From the NCBI GenBank assembly GCA_009773475.1, contig WSXV01000008.1, forward strand, positions 1-64,000: a stretch of 64,000 nt of DNA, given 5' to 3'. The translations under genes were made by a program, and so were the position numbers. The notes under the pieces are model-generated. The model did not search any database and was not told the DNA's origin. It saw only the letters and a list, made by a program, of their open reading frames with translations. The stretch is from Desulfobulbaceae bacterium. Lineage in GTDB: Bacteria > Desulfobacterota > Desulfobulbia > Desulfobulbales > Desulfocapsaceae. Of the stretch, positions 29,490-38,015 are shown piece by piece. Each line of letters opens with the position of its first letter. Position 1 is the stretch's first letter.

Positions 29490-29642
29490 ATGTTACTGCC
29501 CCCCACGTTCTTTCTCGGAATGATCCGGGGACTTGTTTTACAATCCCTAGATCCCGCCCATCCCGAAGAGATGAATCATCTTCGTCAGACCGCAGGCGAG
29601 GTCTTTCTCCTCTTCCGGCGAAGCATCAGGAGTATTTCATGA
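29490..29642 (+). pseudogene. Remnant of a TetR-family regulator (C-terminal end only)
   Basis: A 50-codon frame from an ATG at 29490 reads like the C-terminal helices of TetR regulators: FFLGMIRGLVLQSL, then AGEVFLLFRRSIRS at the stop. A TGA lies upstream in the same frame, and I find no helix-turn-helix domain in any frame between 29240 and 29490. Its stop overlaps the start of the adaptor gene as ATGA, the arrangement expected of an intact regulator-exporter operon. So the gene appears truncated to its 3' end, which was kept with the coupled start. Confidence 0.5.
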
Positions 29643-30850
29643 CTTTACCCTCGATCAAACTGCCAACGCTTCGGGTCATGGGGCTGATTACAGCCGCTTT
29701 TCTACTGCTGGCGGCCTTCTTCTATGCCGCCGCCCGTTCCGGGCCGCTCGCCCCCATTGCCGTCACCGTGGCAAAGGTTACCCGTCAACCCATCACTCCG
29801 GCCCTGTTCGGCATCGGCACGGTGGAGGCCCGCTTGAGCCACAGCATCGGACCAACAGTGGCGGGCCGGGTACTGCAGGTCCTGGTCGATGTCGGCGAGA
29901 TGGTCAAGGCCGGACAGGCCATAGCCGAGATCGAGCCCATTGATCTCGATGATCGCATCGCAGCCCAGGATTCCGCCCTGAAACGGGCTGAGGCCCTGGC
30001 CCTTGCGGCTGAGGCCCAGAGTCGCGAGACATCATCCCGCGCCGCTTTCACCGCCACCCAGGCCCGGCGATACACCCAACTTTTTCAGTCCCATTCGGTA
30101 AGCGCGGAGTCAGCCGACGGGAAACATCAGGAAGCCCAGGCGGCTGAGGCCGCACTTGCCGCCGCCCGCGCCAATCTTGATGCCACGCGTCAGGACCTGG
30201 CCCGAATCAAGGCAGAACGGGCAGGCCTGATAGAACAGCGGAACAACCTGCGCCTGACCGCCCCCGTGGACGGTCTTGTGGTCTCCCGTGAGGCCGAGAC
30301 GGGAGACACCGTTGTCGCCGGGCAGGCCATCATTACGATGATTGACCCGGCCAGCCTCTGGCTTCATGTCCGCTTTGACCAGTCACGAAGTTCCGGGCTG
30401 CTGAAGGGATTGCCGGCCACGATCGTCCTGCGTTCCCATGCCCGCCAAGCCCTGAAAGGCCGAGTGCTGCGGGTGGAACCACTGGCCGATGCGGTTACCG
30501 AAGAGACCCTGGTCAAAGTTGTCTTTGACCCCATTCCTCAGCCCTTGCCCCCCCTGGGTGAGCAGGCCGAGGTCACCCTGCTCTTGCCGGAACTCCCGGC
30601 CCTGCCGACAATTCCCAATGCAGCCCTGAAACGCTCCAGTGGCAAGGATCAGAAAAACGGGGTGTGGGTGCTCAAGGACAACCACCCCACTTTCGTGCCG
30701 GTACAGGCGGGAACAGCCGACCTTGAAGGAAATGTCCAGATTATCGATGGCCTTGAGGAAGATGAGCAGATAATCGTCTATAGCAGGCAGGAACTTCGCG
30801 ATGGCTGCCGGATCAGGATTGTCAAGCGTCTGGCAGAGGATGCTCCATGA
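29639..30850 (+). CDS. Membrane-fusion adaptor protein (HlyD/DevB-like)
   Basis: 403 residues from the ATG at 29639, which has CAGGAG six bases upstream. A membrane anchor (about 12-32) is followed by the lipoyl/barrel-sandwich half (VAGRVLQVLVDVGEMVKAGQAIAEI), a helical hairpin rich in Ala, Glu and Arg (about 100-195), the second lipoyl half (LTAPVDGLVVSREAETGDTVVAGQ) and a beta-barrel domain. It should link an inner-membrane ABC exporter to the outer membrane. It overlaps the permease gene by four bases. Longer frames upstream are not supported. Confidence 0.87.
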   Translation: MTLPSIKLPTLRVMGLITAAFLLLAAFFYAAARSGPLAPIAVTVAKVTRQPITPALFGIGTVEARLSHSIGPTVAGRVLQVLVDVGEMVKAGQAIAEIEPIDLDDRIAAQDSALKRAEALALAAEAQSRETSSRAAFTATQARRYTQLFQSHSVSAESADGKHQEAQAAEAALAAARANLDATRQDLARIKAERAGLIEQRNNLRLTAPVDGLVVSREAETGDTVVAGQAIITMIDPASLWLHVRFDQSRSSGLLKGLPATIVLRSHARQALKGRVLRVEPLADAVTEETLVKVVFDPIPQPLPPLGEQAEVTLLLPELPALPTIPNAALKRSSGKDQKNGVWVLKDNHPTFVPVQAGTADLEGNVQIIDGLEEDEQIIVYSRQELRDGCRIRIVKRLAEDAP

Positions 30851-32040
30851 TCAGCCTGGCCGGTCGGGATATCCTCAGATCGTGGAATAAATTCGTTTTT
30901 ACTGGGATCGGTCTTGGCCTGCTCATCGGTGTCACCCTGAGCATGGCCGGGGTCTATCGCGGCATGGTGGATGATGCACAGGCGCTTTTACTCAACAGCG
31001 GCGCTGATCTCTGGGTGGTCCAGAAGGATACGCTGGGGCCCTACGCCGAATCATCCAGCATCTACGATGATGTCTATCGCGATCTCCTTGCCATGCCGGG
31101 AGTTGGACAAGCCGCCAATGTTACCTATCTGACCATGCAGGTACGGCGCGGGCAGGAAGACGTGCGGGCCATGGTGGTCGGCATCCTTCCCGATGGCCCG
31201 GGGGAGCCGAAATACCTGCTGGCCGGCCGACAGATCACCCGCAGCCACTATGAAGCAGTGGCGGATATTGCCAGCGGATTCAAGATTGGCGATCGCATCC
31301 ACATCCGGCGCAACGATTTTACGGTGGTGGGCTTAACCCGGCGCATGGTCTCCTCCGGCGGCGACCCCATGGTTTTTATCCCCCTCAAGGACGCACAGGA
31401 GGCACAATTTCTTAAGGATAACGACGCCATTATCAACCAGCGGCAGCGAACCGCCGCCAATCCCAGCCTGAACCGTCCCGGAGTTCCCGGCCTGCTCGAT
31501 GCCGTCCTTGCGTCCCAGGACCACAACCCCTTCGTGAATGCTGTCCTGGTGCAAATGAAACCTGGGTTTGTCGCCGATGAAGTGGCTGAGCCCATCCGCC
31601 GCTGGCAGCACCTTCAGGTGTACACCCGCGCCCAGATGGAAGAGATTCTGGTGGCCAAGCTGATTGCCACCTCGGCCCGCCAGATCGGCATGTTTCTAGT
31701 TATTCTGGCCCTGGTCAGCGCCGCCATTGTCGCCTTCATCATCTACACCCTGACCCTTGGAAAGATCCGCGAAATCGCTGTGCTCAAGCTCATCGGCACC
31801 CGCAACCGCACCATTGCCGCGATGATCATGCAGCAGGCCATCGCCCTTGGTCTGATTGGCTTTGTGGTCGGCAAGATCGTGGCTACCTGCCTGGTACCAA
31901 TCTTCCCCAAGTATGTCCTGCTTATCCCACAGGACTCGATCCGCGGTTTCATTGCCGTCATTGTGATCTGCATCCTCGCCAGCCTGCTGGCTATCCACGC
32001 CGCCCTCAAGGTGGATCCGGCCGAGGCCATCGGGGCTTAG
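30847..32040 (+). CDS. FtsX/MacB-type ABC transporter permease (DevC-like)
   Basis: A 397-residue permease with one N-terminal membrane helix (about 15-38), a large periplasmic domain (about 45-270) with GADLWVVQKDTLGPYAESSSI, and three C-terminal helices including LVSAAIVAFIIYTLTLGKIREIAVLKLIGT, the FtsX signature region. The adaptor-permease-ATPase order matches the DevBCA layout. It lies between and overlaps or abuts both partner genes. The exported substrate is unknown. Confidence 0.87.
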   Translation: MISLAGRDILRSWNKFVFTGIGLGLLIGVTLSMAGVYRGMVDDAQALLLNSGADLWVVQKDTLGPYAESSSIYDDVYRDLLAMPGVGQAANVTYLTMQVRRGQEDVRAMVVGILPDGPGEPKYLLAGRQITRSHYEAVADIASGFKIGDRIHIRRNDFTVVGLTRRMVSSGGDPMVFIPLKDAQEAQFLKDNDAIINQRQRTAANPSLNRPGVPGLLDAVLASQDHNPFVNAVLVQMKPGFVADEVAEPIRRWQHLQVYTRAQMEEILVAKLIATSARQIGMFLVILALVSAAIVAFIIYTLTLGKIREIAVLKLIGTRNRTIAAMIMQQAIALGLIGFVVGKIVATCLVPIFPKYVLLIPQDSIRGFIAVIVICILASLLAIHAALKVDPAEAIGA

Positions 32041-32041
32041 G

Positions 32042-32794
32042 ATGAAACGGAACGATGACAAAATCAATATTGAGCAGAAAACGAAAATGAGCCGGAAAGG
32101 AATCCGCATCGAGGCTCTGTCCAAACGCTACGGGACTGGCGAGACCGCAGTGGACGCCCTGAAAGATGTCAACATGGAGGTGGCGGCCGGGGAGGTTGTC
32201 GGCCTCATCGGCCCTTCTGGATCAGGAAAAAGTACCCTGTTGAAATCTTTGGGCGCAGTCATTGAGCCCAGCACCGGACGGATGACCATCGGCGACAAGA
32301 TTATTTACGACAATGGTTGGAAAATCAAAGATATTCGAGCCCTGCGTCGGGACAGCATCGGCTTTGTCTTTCAAGCCCCATATCTGATTCCGTTTCTTGA
32401 CGTGACCGATAATGTGGCGCTGCTCCCGATGCTGGCCGGCCACTCCAATGCCGATTCACGGCGGCAGGCATTGGCCATACTCGAGGCGCTGGATGTGGGA
32501 CATCGCGCCAAGGCCATGCCCTCACAACTTTCCGGGGGCGAACAGCAACGGGTCGCCATTGCCCGGGCATTGATTAACCATCCGCCCGTGGTTCTCGCCG
32601 ACGAGCCCACTGCGCCGCTGGACAGCGAGCGGGCCCTGGCCGTCATGCGCATCCTGGCCCAGATGGCCCGACAGTATGAAACCGCCATCATCGTCGTCAC
32701 CCATGATGAAAAGATCATCCCCACCTTCAAGCGACTCTATCACATCCGCGATGGCGCAACCTATGAAGAGGTTGGTGAAGGGAACGGTCTCTAA
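32042..32794 (+). CDS. MacB/LolD-type ABC transporter ATPase (DevA-like)
   Basis: A 250-residue ATPase with Walker A GPSGSGKSTLL, Q-loop FVFQAPYLIPFLDVTDNV, signature QLSGGEQQRVAIARAL, Walker B PVVLADEPTAPLDSE and VTHDEKI. The start lies two bases after the permease stop. The N-terminal 17 residues are polar and an ATG at 32087 is an alternative start. It drives the adaptor-permease exporter encoded immediately upstream. Confidence 0.9.
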   Translation: MKRNDDKINIEQKTKMSRKGIRIEALSKRYGTGETAVDALKDVNMEVAAGEVVGLIGPSGSGKSTLLKSLGAVIEPSTGRMTIGDKIIYDNGWKIKDIRALRRDSIGFVFQAPYLIPFLDVTDNVALLPMLAGHSNADSRRQALAILEALDVGHRAKAMPSQLSGGEQQRVAIARALINHPPVVLADEPTAPLDSERALAVMRILAQMARQYETAIIVVTHDEKIIPTFKRLYHIRDGATYEEVGEGNGL

Positions 32795-32872
32795 ACCTTG
32801 TGCCAATCCAAAAAATCTGCCATTATAGCCATCCAAACAACCACCCCATTCTTCTCCAAAAACTAAAAAACC

Positions 32873-33349
32873 ATGACAACACCTCCTCCCTTCAATATCG
32901 TCCTTGTTGAGCCGGACATTCCACCCAATACCGGCTCCATCGCTCGTCTGTGCGGAGCCACCGATACCATTCTCCATCTGGTCAGACCCCTGGGATTTTC
33001 CACCGACGACAAGCACCTGAAGCGGGCCGGCCTGGACTACTGGCGATTTGTCGACATCAAATACTGGGACAGCCTGGACCAGTTTCTCGCAGCCCAGGCC
33101 GAGACCCGCCTCTTTTTCTTCACCACCAAGGTGACCAGGTCATACACCGAAGCCAGCTTTGTCCCGGGAGACTTTCTGGTCTTTGGCCGGGAGACCAAAG
33201 GCTTGCCGGAAGAGATCCTCTCCCTCTACCATGACCGCTGTTATACCCTGCCCATGACAAACCCCAATATCCGCAGCCTGAACCTGGCCATGACGGCGGG
33301 CATTGTGCTGTATGAGGCCTTGAGGCAAAGAGACGATGTGAAAAAATAA
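32873..33349 (+). CDS. trmL: tRNA (cytidine(34)-2'-O)-methyltransferase TrmL
   Basis: A 158-residue SPOUT methyltransferase. The motifs are IVLVEPDIPPNTGSIARLC at the N-terminus, LVFGRETKGLPEEIL in the middle (about 102-116) and MTNPNIRSLNLAMTAGIVLYEALRQ at the C-terminus (read in two blocks), all typical of TrmL. It methylates the 2'-O of the wobble base in tRNA-Leu isoacceptors. It stands between the exporter operon and serC on the same strand. Confidence 0.92.
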   Translation: MTTPPPFNIVLVEPDIPPNTGSIARLCGATDTILHLVRPLGFSTDDKHLKRAGLDYWRFVDIKYWDSLDQFLAAQAETRLFFFTTKVTRSYTEASFVPGDFLVFGRETKGLPEEILSLYHDRCYTLPMTNPNIRSLNLAMTAGIVLYEALRQRDDVKK

Positions 33350-33523
33350 CGGACAGGTTGGGACGTTTTTTCTGTGGTTTTTGGCTCCTTCCATTCTCCT
33401 CCTTCCCTATTTTTCTATTTCTTGTTTTCCGATAACGATGTATCTTGTCGTGTTTTTCATAAATGCTGCTCAACTTCCGACGTATTCAAAATACTTTCCC
33501 ACTCTATTATAAGGAGATAAAAA

Positions 33524-34609
33524 ATGCCTCAACGCATCTTTAATTTTAGTCCCGGTCCGGGAACCCTTCCCTATGAGGTCCTTGAACAGGCCGCAAAAGA
33601 TATAGTCAACTTCCAGGACACCGGCATGGGGCTGATCGAGCTGAGCCATCGCTCCAAAGAGTTCATGGCCGTCACCGACAACGCTGAGCAATTACTGCGC
33701 GAGCTCATGGAGATTCCTGATAACTACAAGGTCCTATTTCTGCAGGGCGGTGCCTCCAGTCAATTCTTCATGATTCCCATGAACCTGCTGGGACCCGGCA
33801 AAAAAGCCAGCTACCTGAACACCGGGGTCTGGGCCAAAAAGGCGATCAAGGAGGCCAAGCTGTTCGGCGAGATCAATGTTGCCTACTCCAGCGAAGATGT
33901 GAAGTTCAACCGGGTCCCGGCCGAGACTGAATATACGGTGCCGGAAGACTCCGAATACCTCTATCTGGTGTCCAACAACACCATTTACGGCACCCAGTTC
34001 GCAAGCTTCCCGAACACCGACAAGATGCTGGTCTGCGACATGTCCTCCGACATCCTGTCCCGCAAGTTTGATGTCAGCAAGTTCGGTCTGATCTTTGCCG
34101 GAGCCCAGAAAAACATGGGCCCCGCCGGAGTGACCGTGGTCATCATCCGGGAGGATCTGCTCGACCGCACCCCGGCGAACACCCCCACCATGCTTTCTTA
34201 CAAGACCCATGCCGACAACGGCTCCATGTTCAATACCCCACCCTGTTTCTCCATCTATGTGGTGGGCGAGGTGTTGAAATGGCTGAAGAAAAACGGCGGG
34301 GTTGCAGCCATGGAGAAGACCAACAAGGAAAAAGCGGCTCTGCTCTACGAGGCCATTGACGCCACCCCTTACTATCGCGGCCATGCCGAGCCATCCTCCC
34401 GCTCCCTGATGAATGTTCCATTCAACCTGCCGACCCCGGAGCTTGAAGTCAAATTCATCGCCGAGGCCACCAAGGCCGGACTGAACGGGCTGAAAGGACA
34501 CCGCTCCATTGGCGGCTGCCGGGCCTCGATCTACAACGCCTTTCCTCGCGAAGGTGTGGTCAAGCTGGTGGAATTCATGCAGGAGTTTGCAAAGAACAAC
34601 CCGGCCTGA
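33524..34609 (+). CDS. serC: Phosphoserine aminotransferase
   Basis: A 361-residue class V aminotransferase beginning RIFNFSPGPGTLPYEVLEQA, with LFLQGGASSQFFMIPMNLL, and the PLP lysine in GLIFAGAQKNMGPAGVTVV (about residue 197). The end has HRSIGGCRASIYNAFP. It makes 3-phosphoserine in serine synthesis and also acts in pyridoxine synthesis. A strong AAGGAGATAAAAA precedes the ATG. It is followed eight bases later by a radical SAM gene. Confidence 0.95.
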   Translation: MPQRIFNFSPGPGTLPYEVLEQAAKDIVNFQDTGMGLIELSHRSKEFMAVTDNAEQLLRELMEIPDNYKVLFLQGGASSQFFMIPMNLLGPGKKASYLNTGVWAKKAIKEAKLFGEINVAYSSEDVKFNRVPAETEYTVPEDSEYLYLVSNNTIYGTQFASFPNTDKMLVCDMSSDILSRKFDVSKFGLIFAGAQKNMGPAGVTVVIIREDLLDRTPANTPTMLSYKTHADNGSMFNTPPCFSIYVVGEVLKWLKKNGGVAAMEKTNKEKAALLYEAIDATPYYRGHAEPSSRSLMNVPFNLPTPELEVKFIAEATKAGLNGLKGHRSIGGCRASIYNAFPREGVVKLVEFMQEFAKNNPA

Positions 34610-34617
34610 TTCAACGC

Positions 34618-35487
34618 GTGAACTACGACGGCAATATAATCCGACCGCCCAGCGAGGCTGATTCCATCATCCTCCAGGTGACGGTCGGATGTTCGCATAA
34701 TCGCTGCACCTTCTGCGGCGCCTATAAAGACAAGCGGTTCCGGATCCGCACAGACGAAGAGATTGCCGAAAATATCGCCTTTGCCGCCCGTTACTGCATC
34801 CGTCAGCACAAGGTGTTTCTGGCGGATGGCGACGCCCTGATCCTCTCCCATAAACAACTGGTTCCCCTTTTCTCCCGTATCCGTAAAGAACTTCCCCAGG
34901 TCCGGCGCATCTCGCTGTATGGAAATGCCAAGGCGATTCGCTCCAAAAGCCTGGAAGAGCTGCGGGAATTAAAATCCTTGGGTCTGGACCGGATCTATAT
35001 GGGGCTGGAAAGCGGCGATGATACAATCCTTCGCCAGATTCACAAAGGCGAAACCGCCGACTCGATGATCAGCGCGGGGCGCAAAGTGGCGGAGGCCGGT
35101 ATCTTCCTGTCGGTGACAGTGCTGCTCGGTTTGGGTGGTCTGGTGTTGAGCCGCCAGCATGCAGTCGCCACCGGACGGGTCTTAACTGAAATGGCCCCGC
35201 GCCAGATTGCCGCCCTAACGCTGATGCCCATGAGCGGAACGCCCTTGGGCGATGCGGTGAAAAACGGCTCCTTTCAACTCCCCGATGCGGTCGCCATGTT
35301 GAAAGAACTGCGAGAGATGCTTACCTCTATCAACTGCGACAAGGTTCAATTCATGGCCAATCATGCCTCCAACTATCTGCCGATTAGCGGCAGACTAGGG
35401 CGGGACAAGGACGCCATTCTGGCAACCATTGACCGGGCCCTGAGTGGCGGAATCGCCCTGACCCCGGAGGCATACCGCGCCCTCTAA
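34618..35487 (+). CDS. Radical SAM protein
   Basis: A 289-residue protein starting at GTG, with the radical SAM cluster motif CSHNRCTFCG (CxxxCxxC, about residues 25-32), ADGDALIL and GLDRIYMGLESGDDTILRQI, then GLGGLVLS. There are no extra cysteine clusters at the C-terminus. Proteins of this shape are common and of unknown function in anaerobes. It lies between serC and rlmN in a close run, so co-transcription is likely. Confidence 0.85.
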   Translation: MNYDGNIIRPPSEADSIILQVTVGCSHNRCTFCGAYKDKRFRIRTDEEIAENIAFAARYCIRQHKVFLADGDALILSHKQLVPLFSRIRKELPQVRRISLYGNAKAIRSKSLEELRELKSLGLDRIYMGLESGDDTILRQIHKGETADSMISAGRKVAEAGIFLSVTVLLGLGGLVLSRQHAVATGRVLTEMAPRQIAALTLMPMSGTPLGDAVKNGSFQLPDAVAMLKELREMLTSINCDKVQFMANHASNYLPISGRLGRDKDAILATIDRALSGGIALTPEAYRAL

Positions 35488-35507
35488 GCCTTAACCCAAA
35501 AATTAAA

Positions 35508-36569
35508 ATGACCGACAAAACCGACCTGCGCAATCTGACCCAGGATGAAATCATTCGCTACGTGGAATCCCTTGGTCAGCCTGGATTCCGTGGCCGTCAG
35601 ATCATGTCCTGGCTGTACCGTCCCGGGATCACCCAATTTTCCGAGATGACAGATCTGGCCAAGGAATTCCGCCATATCCTCAGTGAACACGCCCGCATCT
35701 CGCGTTTTACCGATCCCGTTCTGGAGCGTTCCGGTGATGGCTGCATCAAGTTCGGCTTCACCCTCGATGACGACAGAATCATCGAATCCGTCCTGATTCC
35801 GGAGCCGGACCGCAATACCCTCTGCGTTTCCTCCCAGGTCGGATGCGCCATGGGCTGTTCATTCTGTCTCACCGCCACCATGGGATTTATCCGCAACCTG
35901 ATCCCCTCCGAGATCGTCGGCCAGGTCTGCGCGGCGGATGAATTCCTGCGTTCCCAACCGGAAGACGAGCGCATCGGCCCGGAACGGGTCACCAACGTGG
36001 TGGTCATGGGCATGGGGGAGCCGCTGAACAATCTCGACAATCTTCTCAAGGCCCTCTCGATCCTCACCGAACAGCGGGGCCTGGATCTCACCAATCGGCG
36101 GATCACCGTTTCCACCTGCGGCATCGTCCCCAAAATGCGGCCACTGGGTGAAAACACCGACGCCAATCTGGCCATCTCCCTGCACGCCACCAATGACGCC
36201 ACCCGCAGTCGGCTTATGCCCATTAATGACCGTTATCCCCTCGAGATGCTTCTGGCCGCTTGCCGCGACTTTCCCATGCCGAAACGAAAACGGATCATGT
36301 TTGAATATATCCTGTTCAAGGGCATCAACGACTCAGATGCTGAGGCCCGGGAGTTGGCGAAGAAATTAAGGGACATCCCCTGCAAGATCAATCTCATCCC
36401 CTATAACGAATCGCCCGGCCTGCCCTATGAGAGCACGCCCATGCCCCGGATACTTGCCTTCCAGAAGATCCTTATGGATGCTAATTACTCGGTCTTCATC
36501 CGCAGCAGCCGGGGCTCGGATATCTCAGCGGCCTGCGGCCAGCTGGCAAACAAGGACGTAATTACTTAG
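35508..36569 (+). CDS. rlmN: Dual-specificity RNA methyltransferase RlmN
   Basis: A 353-residue radical SAM methyltransferase. It opens with YVESLGQPGFRGRQIMSWLY, then SSQVGCAMGCSFCLTATMGF (cluster CxxxCxxC, about 117-124), VVMGMGEPLNN, and near the end SRGSDISAACGQL with the second catalytic Cys (about residue 343). It methylates A2503 of 23S rRNA and A37 of some tRNAs. It lies 20 bases after the radical SAM gene. Confidence 0.95.
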   Translation: MTDKTDLRNLTQDEIIRYVESLGQPGFRGRQIMSWLYRPGITQFSEMTDLAKEFRHILSEHARISRFTDPVLERSGDGCIKFGFTLDDDRIIESVLIPEPDRNTLCVSSQVGCAMGCSFCLTATMGFIRNLIPSEIVGQVCAADEFLRSQPEDERIGPERVTNVVVMGMGEPLNNLDNLLKALSILTEQRGLDLTNRRITVSTCGIVPKMRPLGENTDANLAISLHATNDATRSRLMPINDRYPLEMLLAACRDFPMPKRKRIMFEYILFKGINDSDAEARELAKKLRDIPCKINLIPYNESPGLPYESTPMPRILAFQKILMDANYSVFIRSSRGSDISAACGQLANKDVIT

Positions 36570-36620
36570 CGGCTCCCATCGTGAGTCTGCCCCAACGCCA
36601 TCCCCAACAAGGAGCAGAAC

Positions 36621-37364
36621 ATGCCTGAATTAAAAGAGACCAGCGGATTTCAGTATCTCAAAGGCACCCGTTTTGACCGACGCACCATCCAGGACCGGCA
36701 ACGCCCGCTTATTGCCGAGGTCGCTACCTTCAAGCACTACCCGCAAGCCCGGAAAGTCCCCCTGCCGAGAACCTGGCAGCTCACAGAGGAACACCTAAGT
36801 CCCCTTATCCAGAATCGCCGCTCTCTGCGAAAATATGCCCAGGAGCCCATCAGCCTGGAACACCTTGCCTTCCTGCTCTGGGCCTCGCAGGGCGTAACCG
36901 GCCAGGCCGGACGATATCTTTTTCGCAGCACGCCCTCGGCAGGCGCCCTCTACCCGGTGGAAACCTATCTCAATGCGCACTCCGTTACCGGACTTCCCCC
37001 CGGTCTCTATCATTTTGACGTGGAGCATTTTGCCTTGGACAGATTGACGGACCAGGATCAGGCTGAGGCCGTGGCCCATGGCTGCCTGGATCAGGGTTTT
37101 ATGGCCCAGGCGCCGGTGGTATTTTTGTGGACGGGAGTCTTCAGACGGGCCATGCACAAATATGGCGACCGGGGCGTCCGCTACATCCTCCTTGACGCCG
37201 GTCATATCTGTCAGAATGTAATGATCGCCGCCGAGGCCGTGGGCTGTGGCGGTTGCGCCGTTGCCGCCCTGTATGACAGTGAGATCAACCAGCTGCTGCA
37301 GATTGACGAAGAGGAAGAATCCATCCTCTATGCCGCCTCGGTGGGCAAAAAACTCCTCCCCTAG
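36621..37364 (+). CDS. SagB/nitroreductase-family protein
   Basis: A 247-residue FMN-binding nitroreductase-like protein of the SagB type. Visible are LIQNRRSLRKYAQEPISLEHLAFLLWASQGV, TPSAGALYPVETYL, GLYHFDVEHFALDRL and DAGHICQNVMIAAEAVGCGG, which cover the flavin-binding residues of the family. Outside thiazole/oxazole peptide clusters these proteins are common stand-alone oxidoreductases; no such peptide cluster is visible here. It follows rlmN by about 50 bases. Confidence 0.83.
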   Translation: MPELKETSGFQYLKGTRFDRRTIQDRQRPLIAEVATFKHYPQARKVPLPRTWQLTEEHLSPLIQNRRSLRKYAQEPISLEHLAFLLWASQGVTGQAGRYLFRSTPSAGALYPVETYLNAHSVTGLPPGLYHFDVEHFALDRLTDQDQAEAVAHGCLDQGFMAQAPVVFLWTGVFRRAMHKYGDRGVRYILLDAGHICQNVMIAAEAVGCGGCAVAALYDSEINQLLQIDEEEESILYAASVGKKLLP

Positions 37365-38015
37365 GGCTGCGGCTGATCCTGTGCCACAAGCGCCCCTCGT
37401 TCGGCGTTGTTCTCCGCACCCTATCTGATGAGGTATCCAGAGAACAAAGGACACTCTTCCTTGGCGAAACAGTCCAGCAGGAGGGGCGTCAATAAAAAAC
37501 AAAAGTGCTCCACCCCGGGAGTCTCACCAGCTGCGTTCACCCAAAATTTCAACTCATAGGCTACTGCCATTTTAAATGACAGTAACCACTATTGACAGGG
37601 AAACTTAGTGATCATCGTACTGGAAACAAAAGATATTTCTAATACGAAGGTTCAACAGCCCCATAAACTTTAAAAAATTGACACTACCCAAAAAAACGGT
37701 TTAGATAGCAGTAAATCTGCCTTTTATGGTCTTGTTAAAAATATATTATTTAAGCGCTTCAATAGTGTTACATCCTTTTTTTGGAGAGTCGTTTTGAAAA
37801 ACAGATTGCCTCACATTTGAGCAATACCCTGGCACACGCCAGCCGTCCCGGTTTGGGATGGACCATATTGCGACTCTCCTGCCTCCCATGAACGGTCTCA
37901 GGCGCTAACCAGGTAGTTCCTTCCTTGTTCGCTGACGTTGTTTGCGGTTGCTTGTAGAGAGCCGCGGCAGATCCAGATATATTTTTCTGGTATAACGTAC
38001 AGCAAAGGAGGAGAC
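37365..38015. other. 650-base intergenic stretch before hdrA
   Basis: No gene is visible. It contains an imperfect 21-bp palindrome at 37563-37583 (ACTGCCATTT, AAATGACAGT), two TTGACA-like hexamers near 37593 and 37678, an A+T-rich stretch around 37730-37790, and a strong AAAGGAGG just before the hdrA ATG. It is probably the hdrA promoter and regulatory region. Confidence 0.5.
37563..37583. promoter_or_regulatory. 21-bp palindrome upstream of hdrA, possible operator
   Basis: ACTGCCATTT-T-AAATGACAGT pairs at nine of ten positions. It lies next to a TTGACA hexamer. The palindrome is visible; binding of a regulator is inferred. Confidence 0.35.

Noticed and set aside
29237..29638. An N-terminal extension of the adaptor protein to 537 residues
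   Set aside because: The extra 134 residues are not protein-like for this family, while the ATG at 29639 has a good ribosome site and is followed by the expected membrane anchor.
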